NCBI RefSeq assembly: GCF_034119865.1
Contig: NZ_CP139421.1
Location: forward strand, 2,604,001-2,668,000
From: Algoriphagus sp. NG3
Lineage (GTDB): Bacteria; Bacteroidota; Bacteroidia; Cytophagales; Cyclobacteriaceae
Reading direction: 5' to 3'
Length of the DNA: 64,000 bases
This document shows positions 7,400 to 15,392 of this stretch, one piece after another. Made by a program: the position numbers and the translations under genes. Numbering within the stretch: the stretch's first letter is position 1; each line of letters begins with the position of its first letter. The notes under the pieces were generated by a model, which saw only the letters and a list, made by a program, of their open reading frames with translations, did not search any database and was not told the origin of the DNA.

Positions 7400-7632
7400 C
7401 CCAGATGATCCTATGGATTGTAAACATTTTGATTTTTTTAGGGGATACTAAAGAAATGAGCCGTCCCGATGGGACTCTGGAATTTGTTTGATGACTTTTT
7501 CCAGCCATTGAAATGGCTGGCTAATAGATCGGTCGTCCCGATGGGACTATTTATTAAGCAGCATTCATTTCTTTAATCGCATTTTCCAACATATCCGTTA
7601 GAGGGTATTCTCTATCTTTCCTTTACCAGGAA
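7400..7632. other. Intergenic stem-loops and a possible gene-end relic
   Basis: Two copies of GTCCCGATGGGACT (7463-7476 and 7534-7547) each form a short hairpin (GTCCC/GGGAC). Between them CCAGCCATT and AATGGCTGG form another (7501-7520). On the minus strand, just beyond, one frame reads DREYPLTDMLENAIKEMNAA and a stop, with an in-frame stop close upstream; this could be the end of a lost gene. No complete gene is supported. Confidence 0.4.
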
Positions 7633-8505
7633 TCATTCGGTTGGGTGATTGGATTTCCGATAAAGTCCATACTTAAACTTAACCACACGTAGATCCCACA
7701 GTGTAAGTGTCTGCTCTGCATACAGCTCACCATCTTGGCTATAAACAAGCAATTCGTCGCAGAACGTGCTGATGAACTGGGACCAGAAATCCCCTTTAGT
7801 ATCGCTAAGCAGGAAATAAAAGCCAGGTTCGCCAAACTTCTTACCGGATGAGGTGAGGCGTAGCTCACCGCCCTCCCCTATTCTTGGGGACATAATGACG
7901 GTAGCATTTCCATTGGGTAAGGGGAAAACCGCCTTGATGCAGGTCTCTCCTGAAGGCAGCAGGCAAGTAGAATATACCCCAGAATACAATACCTTCCCGG
8001 TAGCTTTAAATGTCCTATACCACACCGTGTATTTCACTTCTCTGGTGTCTGGATCTAAAAGCGTTATGATTTCACTGCTTAACTCCTCGTTGCCCAAAGC
8101 GTTGGTTGTGGGAATGTTCAACTGGCCTAGCCTATTGCTAAACATGTAATTGATCAGCTTTCCAAACTGTAGAAATAGAGGGTTCCACTTTGCGGAAAAT
8201 CTCAAGTTGTAAAGAGCTGTATGCTCATAAAAACCTACAACCACCTGCGACAACCGCTGTGCATCTACCACAGGAAGATTCAGCTTATCTATAGAAGGGA
8301 TAAGGCCTGATTTGCTGTTCCTTTCCACCAGTAATCCTTCTGCTTCAGCCAACTCATTTACAAATCCATCTCCAATCACTCCAAGTTTGCCAAAGGGCCC
8401 CATCAACCAGGAAACAGATGCGGGGTCTATTCTTCTGCCCCATAAAATTGCCCACTGCTGGGTAAACCAATCTTGAAACTTTTGCATGGGATCAGCCAGC
8501 CTCAT
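7633..8505 (-). CDS. Hypothetical protein, third gene of SRPBCC/CrtA-like operon
   Basis: The 290-aa product is not recognised. It starts MRLADPMQKFQDWFTQQWAI, has no signal peptide or membrane segment, and contains an aromatic-rich middle (VGFYEHTALYNLRFSAKWNP). The C-terminal half looks beta-rich and ends with KFKYGLYRKS. The start at 8503-8505 is chosen because its ATG overlaps the upstream stop codon as ATGA, a typical coupled junction; an ATG 16 codons further upstream would overlap by 52 bases. Coupling to the CrtA-like gene suggests a shared pathway, but no function can be assigned. Confidence 0.7.
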   Translation of the reverse strand: MRLADPMQKFQDWFTQQWAILWGRRIDPASVSWLMGPFGKLGVIGDGFVNELAEAEGLLVERNSKSGLIPSIDKLNLPVVDAQRLSQVVVGFYEHTALYNLRFSAKWNPLFLQFGKLINYMFSNRLGQLNIPTTNALGNEELSSEIITLLDPDTREVKYTVWYRTFKATGKVLYSGVYSTCLLPSGETCIKAVFPLPNGNATVIMSPRIGEGGELRLTSSGKKFGEPGFYFLLSDTKGDFWSQFISTFCDELLVYSQDGELYAEQTLTLWDLRVVKFKYGLYRKSNHPTE

Positions 8506-9218
8506 AGTTGCCGGTTGTGAAAATTTGGGATAATCTGAGACCTTCCCTTCCATTCTCCATATTCTGCAATTGGTTTAAACCGCAAGGTGATAAACTGAAA
8601 ATGGAAATCTTTTCTGTCTCTTTCTGCCATCGCATCTGCATGACGTGCAGGCAGGGGAACGGCACTATGCCCCTGAACCATATCCTGCATGGCTTGTTGG
8701 GAGTTCCACACTGTAAAAGTGGAAACTGTCCGGGGAAGTCTTATCGCCGCTAGTGCCATAGCTGCCTCTGGGTGATCGCGAACGAGTTTTTCGACAGGTC
8801 TGCCCCAGCGGATAAATCTAGGCATCTGAAAAAGTTTCATACGGGCAATGGTAACAGCTACTACCGGAGCATAGGGTTCAATTGTCTCGCTGGGTTCAGG
8901 TGGGATTACAAAGCCATTAATCTTTCCCCACTGCCGTACATATTGTAATCGGATGTCCCAGCCTTTGGCCAGCTTTTTTCCCAGGTGATCTTTTTTCAAA
9001 AACTCATCAAGAAATGACTCGCTGTCCCATTGCGCAAAAACCGCCATCTGCCTTATGAGCACCCTTGATGGGGAAAACACGCCAGAACCCAATGTCATTG
9101 AAGTCATGCATTCCATATGTATCAATCCAGGCACATCGTCTGCTTTAGGTGGATTGGAGAGCGTCTTGAAAGCAGATATCCAGGATACTTCTGCAAGGTG
9201 GAAAGTAAATATGCTCAT
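8502..9218 (-). CDS. Putative CrtA-like monooxygenase (dimeric alpha/beta-barrel)
   Basis: The 238-aa product resembles spheroidene-monooxygenase/CrtA-like proteins of the dimeric ferredoxin-like barrel fold. The supporting region is residues 120-230: APVVAVTIARMKLFQMPRFI, then RTVSTFTVWNSQQAM, and HADAMAERDRKDFHFQF followed by ITLRFKPIAEYGEW. The N-terminal half appears to be a second, diverged unit of the same fold (SIFTFHLAEVSWISAF, VLIRQMAVFAQWDS). A role in oxidising a carotenoid or other hydrophobic substrate is inferred from family similarity only; no carotenoid genes are in the window. It lies 40 bases after the SRPBCC gene and overlaps the next gene by four bases. Confidence 0.55.
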   Translation of the reverse strand: MSIFTFHLAEVSWISAFKTLSNPPKADDVPGLIHMECMTSMTLGSGVFSPSRVLIRQMAVFAQWDSESFLDEFLKKDHLGKKLAKGWDIRLQYVRQWGKINGFVIPPEPSETIEPYAPVVAVTIARMKLFQMPRFIRWGRPVEKLVRDHPEAAMALAAIRLPRTVSTFTVWNSQQAMQDMVQGHSAVPLPARHADAMAERDRKDFHFQFITLRFKPIAEYGEWKGRSQIIPNFHNRQL

Positions 9219-9258
9219 GATTGGTTCCTATAGGGCGATTTCTATATAGGCAAATTAG

Positions 9259-9768
9259 TTATTGCCTTTTGAAATTACTGACATTCATAGTCTTTCCGGC
9301 CAAAAGTTCTTTGCCTCTGCCGGATTCCGCAAATACTTTTACGATGCGATTGCGTTCTTCGAGTAATTCAGTCATATATTTTTTGAGAAACAGTCTGTCA
9401 GCCAATACTCCCAAAACACCCAGAGGTGCCCGGTAATTAAACACATCAGTCATAATGGTCACTCCGTCGGAATTGTGAAAATGATGCTCATGCCTGAAAC
9501 TGCTAAATACGCCTGACACCATCTCATCAACAAATAAAACCGGGCTTTGGAATTCCGTGATTCTGGAAATGAGCGTCTGATATATCCCAAAATGCCGTGC
9601 TCTCCAGGTCACGCTTTCATTTAAGCCTATTAATCCGCTTGTTATACCTGCAATAGCGGTTTCCTTCGTATGCTCCGTAGAAATCTTATGCAGATCAATG
9701 CTCCGTGACAGGTCAAAAACCAACTGTATATCCGCTTTTATTTCAGTTCTTAATTCTATGCTAGGCAT
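9259..9768 (-). CDS. SRPBCC superfamily protein
   Basis: The 169-aa product matches the SRPBCC/START-like fold, which binds hydrophobic ligands. Visible features are the N-terminal strand MPSIELRTEIKADIQLVFDL, GLIGLNESVTWRARHFGIYQ, the strand-rich FRHEHHFHNSDGVTIMTDVF, and a long C-terminal helix YMTELLEERNRIVKVFAE. No signal peptide is present, so it should be cytoplasmic. It is the first gene of a three-gene operon with the CrtA-like and unknown proteins. The ligand is unknown. Confidence 0.75.
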   Translation of the reverse strand: MPSIELRTEIKADIQLVFDLSRSIDLHKISTEHTKETAIAGITSGLIGLNESVTWRARHFGIYQTLISRITEFQSPVLFVDEMVSGVFSSFRHEHHFHNSDGVTIMTDVFNYRAPLGVLGVLADRLFLKKYMTELLEERNRIVKVFAESGRGKELLAGKTMNVSNFKRQ

Positions 9769-9819
9769 TATTGGGGTCGGGCTGGGCTATCAATAGAATA
9801 TGCTAATAAACACAAAAGA

Positions 9820-10275
9820 TTAGGCATAGAATCTGGATTTCGTGATTTTATAGGCACTATAGCTAGTTTTAGAACTGTCAACTCGGATTTGAATTTGTCT
9901 CTCTTCTGCATAGGGGTAATCTACTTCCTCTAACCAATCTATATAGTATTTCTCAAAGGGGGAAGCTGCCATCTCAGAGTTGATACCATTTTGTTGATCT
10001 GCATCTTCAGGAATAGGCGCGGGAGGCGAATTAATAAAAGGATTGAAAAAAAGCGTGTCTTTTACTAAGCCTATGTGGTAAATTTCTTACTGCGCCGTGG
10101 TCAGCCATGTAGTGTTTTCAGTCTCTTTACTTAAGTTAAGCCCATCAGATCCGGTGGAATCGATCAATACGGGGAAAGACTGGATGATCTGGTCTTTATT
10201 GGAAAAATCACCATTTCCCGGGTGGCAAGCACCGCTCAAGATTGCAAGAAGAAGTATTATACCCGTCCTTTTCAT
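9820..10275 (-). pseudogene. Small lipoprotein gene interrupted by an in-frame TAA
   Basis: The 5' part (10087-10275) encodes 62 residues with a lipoprotein signal (MKRTGIILLLAILSGAC, Cys17). It stops at TAA 10087-10089. The same frame then continues for 84 more codons to a natural-looking TAA at 9820-9822, reading EIYHIGLVKDTLFFNPFINS and later EKYYIDWLEEVDYPYAEERQ. The combined product would be about 151 residues. Both parts have consistent, non-repetitive composition, so a single nonsense change (for example CAA to TAA) is the simplest explanation. No function is recognised. Confidence 0.65.
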
Positions 10276-10440
10276 TAAAATCTACATAAATGTTATTACC
10301 CCATCCCCCCATATACAGGAGTGGTTATGCTTATAAGTTATACTTTTCTTTTTGTTTAACTTATAAAATGTGAGCCACTAAATCTATGGATGACATATTC
10401 TAATGGATGGGAAGACAACAAAGGAATTAATGACATTCAA
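10276..10440. other. Upstream region of the lipoprotein gene
   Basis: AT-rich intergenic DNA with no gene. It contains an imperfect inverted pair CTTATAAGTTATA/AACTTATAA around 10330-10370. No clear promoter was identified. Confidence 0.4.
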
Positions 10441-10604
10441 GATCTGAGGATATGGGCTGAAGTCTGATTGGGAGTGGTGGTTTTCTCTTTTTGGAATGGG
10501 CTAAAGCCGCATTCCAATTGATGGCGGAGATTTCCTGCCGCTTCTAATCTGGAAATAAAAACCCATCAATTCCCTCCTGCTTCAGCTGGAGGGAGGTCAA
10601 TACC
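10441..10604 (+). repeat. REP-like repeat, right part, downstream of transposase gene
   Basis: Matches the right half of composite copies A and B: a degraded GGGCTGAAGTC palindrome, the full palindrome at 10491-10517, then the conserved tail ending CAGCTGGAGGGAGGTCAAT. It ends about 30 bases from the transposase stop codon. Confidence 0.75.
10491..10517. repeat. REP-like palindrome 5
   Basis: TTGGAATG arm, GGCTAAAGCC core, CATTCCAA arm. The unpaired base is a G in place of A in copies 1-4; palindrome 6 on the other side of the transposase shares this change. Confidence 0.8.
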
Positions 10605-10635
10605 CATCGGCAGATGCTTTCCGGCTTTAGCCACC

Positions 10636-11076
10636 TCATACATCTTTGAATAGTTGGAAGCCGTGTTTGATTATTAATTCATCACACTCTTCATTAAATG
10701 TCTTTTTGCGGTGATGCTCTTCCTGGTTTTGGATATATCTCCTAACTCGACCTATCTGCGACTCTGATACAGAGACAGCGAAATACTCATCTTGCCATTC
10801 GAATTTTTCTGTAGTCAGTTGATTTTTATTGATCCAGTAGGAGGACTCGCCTTTAATCAGCTGCATGATTTTTTCAATAGTCTGATTTTTCGTCATAGAC
10901 ACCAAGCAATGGCAATGATCTGCATATCCATTCACAAAATCCAAGAAGATACCTTTTACTTCTGCGTTTTCCCGAATATGGTTCCAAACTTTCAACCTCA
11001 ATTCTTTAGAATTCAGATAAGGGAATCGGTTTTTAGTGCTCCATACAAAATGGATATAGACTTTGATAAAAGGCAT
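10636..11076 (-). CDS. REP-associated tyrosine transposase (IS200-like Y1)
   Basis: The 146-aa product is a Y1/HUH transposase of the IS200 type. It starts MPFIKVYIHFVWSTKNRFPY, the usual first strand of this family. The HUH metal site is His54-Cys55-His56 in ADHCHCLVSM, and the nucleophilic tyrosine is probably Tyr114 in RRYIQNQEEHH. WQDEYFAVSVSESQ at about 94-107 is also typical. Related enzymes cut single-stranded DNA at palindromic ends, and REP-associated members act on dispersed palindromes instead of complete insertion sequences. REP-like palindromes lie on both sides (10491 and 11192). No TnpB partner is present. Confidence 0.85.
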   Translation of the reverse strand: MPFIKVYIHFVWSTKNRFPYLNSKELRLKVWNHIRENAEVKGIFLDFVNGYADHCHCLVSMTKNQTIEKIMQLIKGESSYWINKNQLTTEKFEWQDEYFAVSVSESQIGRVRRYIQNQEEHHRKKTFNEECDELIIKHGFQLFKDV

Positions 11077-11145
11077 ATCGAAAAAAATTGGTGTACTGAT
11101 TAAACTTAAGATTAATCTGGAATAATTGCAATCATACCCATTGAT

Positions 11146-11296
11146 TTTGATGAGGGGCTAAAGCCCCATTGGGAGTGGTGGTTTGCTCTTATTGGAATGG
11201 GCTAAAGCCGCATTCCAATTGATATGGAGAGATTTTGATTTCAACCATCTATTGGAACCGGTGAACAGCATTCTGGATAAATAGCATGGATGTATA
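11146..11296 (+). repeat. REP-like repeat, left part, upstream of transposase gene
   Basis: Matches the left half of composite copies A and B plus a GGGCTAAAGCCC palindrome at 11155-11166, the full palindrome at 11192-11218, and the conserved spacer with ATTTTGATTTCAACCATCTA. With 10441-10604 it makes one composite repeat split by the transposase gene. Confidence 0.75.
11192..11218. repeat. REP-like palindrome 6
   Basis: TTGGAATG arm, GGCTAAAGCC core, CATTCCAA arm, with a G as the unpaired base as in palindrome 5. Confidence 0.8.
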
Positions 11297-11305
11297 TTAC
11301 ATGGC

Positions 11306-12808
11306 TCATGATACGCCGGTAGTTTGTTTTGACAATAATCCGGTCAACAGAAAACCAACAATAAAAATGGTCAATGTCCCCATAACGATTGTCAGGTTGG
11401 TATGTAAGGTATTCTGAAACCCGTCCAATGACGTTCCGCTCAGCAAAACCGGAGAAAGACTCATCCATCCGATCACCAGCACCCCACAAAACACACCTAT
11501 TGCCGCCGCCTTGCCCGGGGCTTTTCTGACCACAAATCCCAGTAGAAACAGACCGAGAATACCTCCGCTGAAAATCGAGGACAATGCCCACCAGGCATCA
11601 AGGGCACTTGTAACCCCGTTGAAGGCCAATCCCACAACAATGCTCAATCCTCCCATCACAAAGGAAGTGATGAGCAACACACGCATGGATTGTCTTTCTG
11701 TAGTTTCTTTCTTGTGAATGTACTTCTTGAAATGATCAGATAAGAACACCGTGGCGGAGCTATTGATGCTGGTGGAAACCGTACTCATCCCGGCAGCGAA
11801 TATGGATGCGATCAGCAATCCTGTAAGTCCCGTGGGCAGTCCCGATACGATAAAATGGGGGAAAACTTTATCCGCATTCTCCGCCGCCCTAAGGTTTTCA
11901 GGAAGCAGATCCGGAAATGCCTGATAATAGGAAAAGAGTGCGGTTCCTATAAAGAAGAACAAAAGCGAAACAGGAACATACAGCAAGCTTCCGAACCAGG
12001 TGGACCGCTTGGCCTCTTTTTCGGTTCTTGCCGTGATGTACCGCTGTATGTAGCTTTGGTCAATTCCGAAGTTCTGGAGATTGATAAAGAGACCATATAC
12101 CAGGATCATCCAAAAAGTAGATTCCATAAAGTTGAACTCGAAGCTCCCCAAGCTGAATTTGTCCGCTTCCGCAGCAATGGTAAAAACTTCTCCGGGACCA
12201 TTGGGCATGGAAAACAGGATCACCAGTACACATATCAGCGCCCCGCCTATCAATACAATCCCCTGAATGGCATCTGTCCAGATTACTGCTTCTATCCCGC
12301 CCAACATCGCATATATGATCACACTTACTCCTGTACAGATGATAATCAAAGGAATACTCCATCCGAATAAGGCATTCATAGGCAAAGCCAAGAGATACAT
12401 AATTGCGCCCATTCTTGCCAACTGGGTCAACAGATAGCAGATGGATGCGTATGTCCTGGCCCATGACCCAAAACGGGCTTCCAGGTAATAGTAGGCAGAC
12501 TCGCTTTTTAAATCCCTGTACAAGGGGACAAAATAACGAACTGCTATCCAGGCAGCCAAAGGAATGGAAAGACTAAAGACAAACCCATTCCAATTGGACA
12601 AATAGGCATTTCCGGGCAGTGCAAGGAAACTGATGCTACTGACAAAAGTGGCGAAGATGGACATGCCTATTGCCCAGCTTGGTAGCCTCCCCCCTCCGGT
12701 GGTATATTCCAAGGCTGTTCTTTTCCTAAAAGAAAAAGAGATTCCAAACAGCACGATGGCCGCCATGTAAACGAGAAAAACAAGTAAGTCAACTAAGGGT
12801 AAATCCAT
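11306..12808 (-). CDS. Sodium:solute symporter (SSS family)
   Basis: The 500-aa product is an inner-membrane sodium/solute symporter with about 13 hydrophobic segments. Family features are the first helices VDLLVFLVYMAAIVLFGISF, the SSS motif region GGGRLPSWAIGMSIFATFVS, GGIEAVIWTDAIQGIVL at about 170-185, and the glycine-rich IASIFAAGMSTVSTSINSSA at about 335-355. The length is normal. It starts 57 bases after the DapA/NanA-family gene, so the two form an operon and the lyase is expected to act on the imported compound. Sialic acid or another sugar acid is a reasonable guess from this pairing, but the sequence does not settle the substrate. Confidence 0.85.
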   Translation of the reverse strand: MDLPLVDLLVFLVYMAAIVLFGISFSFRKRTALEYTTGGGRLPSWAIGMSIFATFVSSISFLALPGNAYLSNWNGFVFSLSIPLAAWIAVRYFVPLYRDLKSESAYYYLEARFGSWARTYASICYLLTQLARMGAIMYLLALPMNALFGWSIPLIIICTGVSVIIYAMLGGIEAVIWTDAIQGIVLIGGALICVLVILFSMPNGPGEVFTIAAEADKFSLGSFEFNFMESTFWMILVYGLFINLQNFGIDQSYIQRYITARTEKEAKRSTWFGSLLYVPVSLLFFFIGTALFSYYQAFPDLLPENLRAAENADKVFPHFIVSGLPTGLTGLLIASIFAAGMSTVSTSINSSATVFLSDHFKKYIHKKETTERQSMRVLLITSFVMGGLSIVVGLAFNGVTSALDAWWALSSIFSGGILGLFLLGFVVRKAPGKAAAIGVFCGVLVIGWMSLSPVLLSGTSLDGFQNTLHTNLTIVMGTLTIFIVGFLLTGLLSKQTTGVS

Positions 12809-12865
12809 TAAGTATGGGGTATTTTGGGTTTTGGCAGTTCATCTTTTCTAATGAGCAGGCCTGAA

Positions 12866-13801
12866 TCAATCAACCAGAACTCGTAAAGAAGCCGAAATAA
12901 TCTCAAAACGTGATCGAAGTTCCATCTCCTCATCTACTGAAAACGGGAACAAGGGAGCGGCAAACTGTGGCTGGCACAATCCAAGAAAGGAAAGCGAAGT
13001 TTTCAGCCCCTTCATGTAACTTGACTTATATTGGCCTATTTGATAAATATTTCTGCTGATTTCCATCACTGCATACTGACAGGTTTTCACCTTTTCAAAG
13101 TCTCTGGCCATGGCAGCATTATAAAGTTCTACATAGAGTTTTGGGAAAAGGTTGGCTCCGCCGCACACTCCGCCAAACCCTCCCATCAGCACCGTTTCGG
13201 CCATCATTTCCTCGGGGCCTACCATCAGTACAAAATCAGGTTGGTCTCTAAAGGCATGGCACAGGGACTGGAAATATACCGCATGCGCAGAACTGTCTTT
13301 CAGTCCAATTATCCGTTCTTGGGTAGAAAGTGTGATCACCGTATCCACATCGATGGTGAGCTTGGTATGGGACGGCATATTATAAAGAAAAAGAGGCAGC
13401 GAGATGTGGTCTGCCAACTGCATGTAATAGCGGGTCAACTCTTCCTGGTCGATGTTGTTATAAAATGGCGGTGCGGCGACCACCGCATAGGCACCGGCAG
13501 CTTTGGCCAAATCAGCCAGCATGATACTTTCCTCCAGCGACACATCGGTGATACCTACCAAAACCGGGACTCTGCCCCGGATCTGTTGACATGTCCTGGA
13601 GATAAGCTCCTTTCTGGTCTGGTAACTCAAACCGGAAAACTCCCCAGTGGTACCCAGAATAAAAATTCCGTGAACCCCTCCTTCTATCAGGTGCTCAATC
13701 AGCTTTTTCAGACTTGTAGAGTCCAGTAAGCCATCCGAATTAAGTGGAGTGACCATGGGAGGGATAATTCCACGCAAGGGGGAGTTAGAAGATGATGTCA
13801 T
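12866..13801 (-). CDS. DapA/NanA-family aldolase (lyase or dehydratase)
   Basis: The 311-aa product is a class I aldolase-type TIM barrel of the dihydrodipicolinate synthase/N-acetylneuraminate lyase family. Key elements are the GTTGE loop at 50-54, Tyr140 in FLYNMPS, and the Schiff-base lysine Lys168 in IGLKDSS. The family includes DapA, NanA and several sugar-acid enzymes, which cannot be separated by eye. Its neighbours are an SSS transporter downstream and a divergent cupin-AraC regulator, not lysine biosynthesis genes, so a catabolic enzyme for an imported sugar acid is more likely than DapA. The start codon overlaps the stop of the truncated DUF3748-like relic upstream (ATGA). Confidence 0.8.
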   Translation of the reverse strand: MTSSSNSPLRGIIPPMVTPLNSDGLLDSTSLKKLIEHLIEGGVHGIFILGTTGEFSGLSYQTRKELISRTCQQIRGRVPVLVGITDVSLEESIMLADLAKAAGAYAVVAAPPFYNNIDQEELTRYYMQLADHISLPLFLYNMPSHTKLTIDVDTVITLSTQERIIGLKDSSAHAVYFQSLCHAFRDQPDFVLMVGPEEMMAETVLMGGFGGVCGGANLFPKLYVELYNAAMARDFEKVKTCQYAVMEISRNIYQIGQYKSSYMKGLKTSLSFLGLCQPQFAAPLFPFSVDEEMELRSRFEIISASLRVLVD

Positions 13802-14058
13802 AAAGTATGGGTTAAAAAGGTTGAAAGGTTTAAATAGTTATCGTCTGGGGAAAATACCTGCCGATGGTTTAGAAAATGGCCTTTTTGACCAAAAGTCAGT
13901 TGTATCTCCTTTACGCTAAGTGTATCAGAAAGCTCTCTTGTTTTGTCCACATTTGAAGATGTTAAATTACAGCATAGTACAGAAGCCAGAAATGTAATCA
14001 GTACTGGATATCCGGCTTCCCGAAACAACAAACCCACATATATTCCTAAATATATCAT
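13798..14058 (-). pseudogene. 5' remnant of a DUF3748/TolB-like secreted protein gene
   Basis: The frame reads a signal-like hydrophobic stretch (VLITFLASVLCC), a spacer, then KEIQLTFGQKGHFLNHRQVF and SPDDNYL. That last block resembles the start of TolB/DUF3748-type beta-propeller proteins, where QLTF, GH and FSPD are typical. Ten unrelated residues (NLSTFLTHTL) and a stop follow, so almost the whole propeller is missing. The gene appears truncated by a deletion ending just before the lyase start. The family assignment rests on one short block. Confidence 0.45.
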
Positions 14059-14516
14059 CTTAAAGGACCTACCGTTGTATCATTTTAGGATATTCTACAT
14101 CCCTATTCGCTCCGTCACCACTATGCGGAATATTTTCATCTCCCTATGTTTCACCATTATTTTTGCTACAATAGATTTTTCTTTTTCCCGGGCAATTGCC
14201 ATGGGAATGCCGGCACATACTAGGTAAGCGAATGCTAGCCCTTCCTTTAAAAATATCATAGAATTAATTGCTTGTTTATAACTTTTTAGGCTCAATCATC
14301 TCAGGGGTTTATGGAACGAACTCTACAAATATGAGAAAAAACCAAAGTGGCGAATTATCACATTTTGCCAAAAAATTATACTATCTTATCATTATTGAAG
14401 ATGAATTTCCTTAATTATCTCGATTATATCCAAAATTTAATTTTGAATCCTATACTATTATATAAGCCGTTCGACTAAAAGCAGATTAAAACAAAGTAAA
14501 TGACAAGTCAATCCCA
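14059..14516. other. Divergent intergenic region of the AraC and lyase/symporter units
   Basis: AT-rich DNA between the AraC gene and the minus-strand catabolic operon. It should hold both promoters and the AraC operator. A TAATTTTG box at 14438-14445 fits the Bacteroidota -7 consensus TAnnTTTG on the plus strand, but no matching -33 TTG was found. The short minus-strand frame over 14095-14295 has no recognisable product. Confidence 0.4.
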
Positions 14517-15386
14517 ATGAAACCCCACTTCCATAAAGTACCGAGTACCTCGGACACTTCTTTTACTATCAGGCATGACAAAAGACCGAATTTTGGCACA
14601 CTATGGCATTACCACCCTGAACTTGAATTGCATTACATTCTACAGGGGGAAGGCACCCAGTATATTGGAGACACTGTAAGTAGTTTCGGCAGTGGGGATT
14701 TGATCCTTTTGGGCGAAAACCTGCCTCATACCTGGCGCTGCTCAGAAAAGTATTTTCAGGGAAATCCTGAACAGGAGGTTGAAGCATTTGTACTTCAGTT
14801 TCTACCCACTTGTTTTGGAAAGGAATTCCTTGAATTACCCGAAACCCAAGGTATTAGCTCTCTTTATGAAAATGCCAAAAAAGGAATGATCATTCATGGT
14901 GAAACCAAGGAGAAGATTGGGATGATTTTACACCAAGCAACCAAGTCCACAAATCTGGAGCGACTAATCCATTTTTTGGAAATTCTACAAATCCTTGGTT
15001 CGACCACTGAATATGAGACCATATCACCTGGATATGCCAACAGCCATTTAGCCAATATTTCAGAAATGCGGCGGCTTGAGAAAATATACACCTATGTTTT
15101 GGCCCATTATCGTGATGATATCAGTCTAGAGAAGATATCTTCCATTGCTAACCTCAGTGTCACAAGTTTTGCCAGGTATTTCAAACAAATGACGAATAAA
15201 ACCTTTTTTGAGTTCCTGATCGAAATCCGTATTTCGAATGTGTGCAGAGCGCTGATCGAAGATCAGTTACCCATAGAAGTGATATGTTATGAGTGCGGTT
15301 TCAATAACGTTTCAAATTTTTACAGGCACTTCAAAAAAGTGACCGGAATGACTCCTCATAATTATAAAAGGCAGTACCTACCCTAG
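14517..15386 (+). CDS. AraC family transcriptional regulator with cupin sensor domain
   Basis: The 289-aa product has an N-terminal cupin domain (about residues 15-100: GTLWHYHPELELHYILQGEG, FGSGDLILLGENLPHTW) and a C-terminal AraC-type double HTH (about 185-289). The DNA-binding part reads DISLEKISSIANLSVTSFAR, then a second unit with VICYECGFNNVSNFYRHFKK and TGMTPHNYKR. It is transcribed away from the lyase/symporter operon, so it most likely activates that operon when the cupin binds the substrate or a product. It is convergent with the permease gene at 15393, with a six-base gap and no room for a separate terminator. Confidence 0.9.
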   Translation: MKPHFHKVPSTSDTSFTIRHDKRPNFGTLWHYHPELELHYILQGEGTQYIGDTVSSFGSGDLILLGENLPHTWRCSEKYFQGNPEQEVEAFVLQFLPTCFGKEFLELPETQGISSLYENAKKGMIIHGETKEKIGMILHQATKSTNLERLIHFLEILQILGSTTEYETISPGYANSHLANISEMRRLEKIYTYVLAHYRDDISLEKISSIANLSVTSFARYFKQMTNKTFFEFLIEIRISNVCRALIEDQLPIEVICYECGFNNVSNFYRHFKKVTGMTPHNYKRQYLP

Positions 15387-15392
15387 CTGGCA

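Noticed and set aside
12866..13801. Naming the lyase dapA
   Set aside because: The gene is paired with a transporter and a sugar-type regulator, and family members cannot be separated by the visible motifs.
14095..14295. 66-aa minus-strand frame in the AraC intergenic region
   Set aside because: No recognisable features and located in a region expected to carry promoters.
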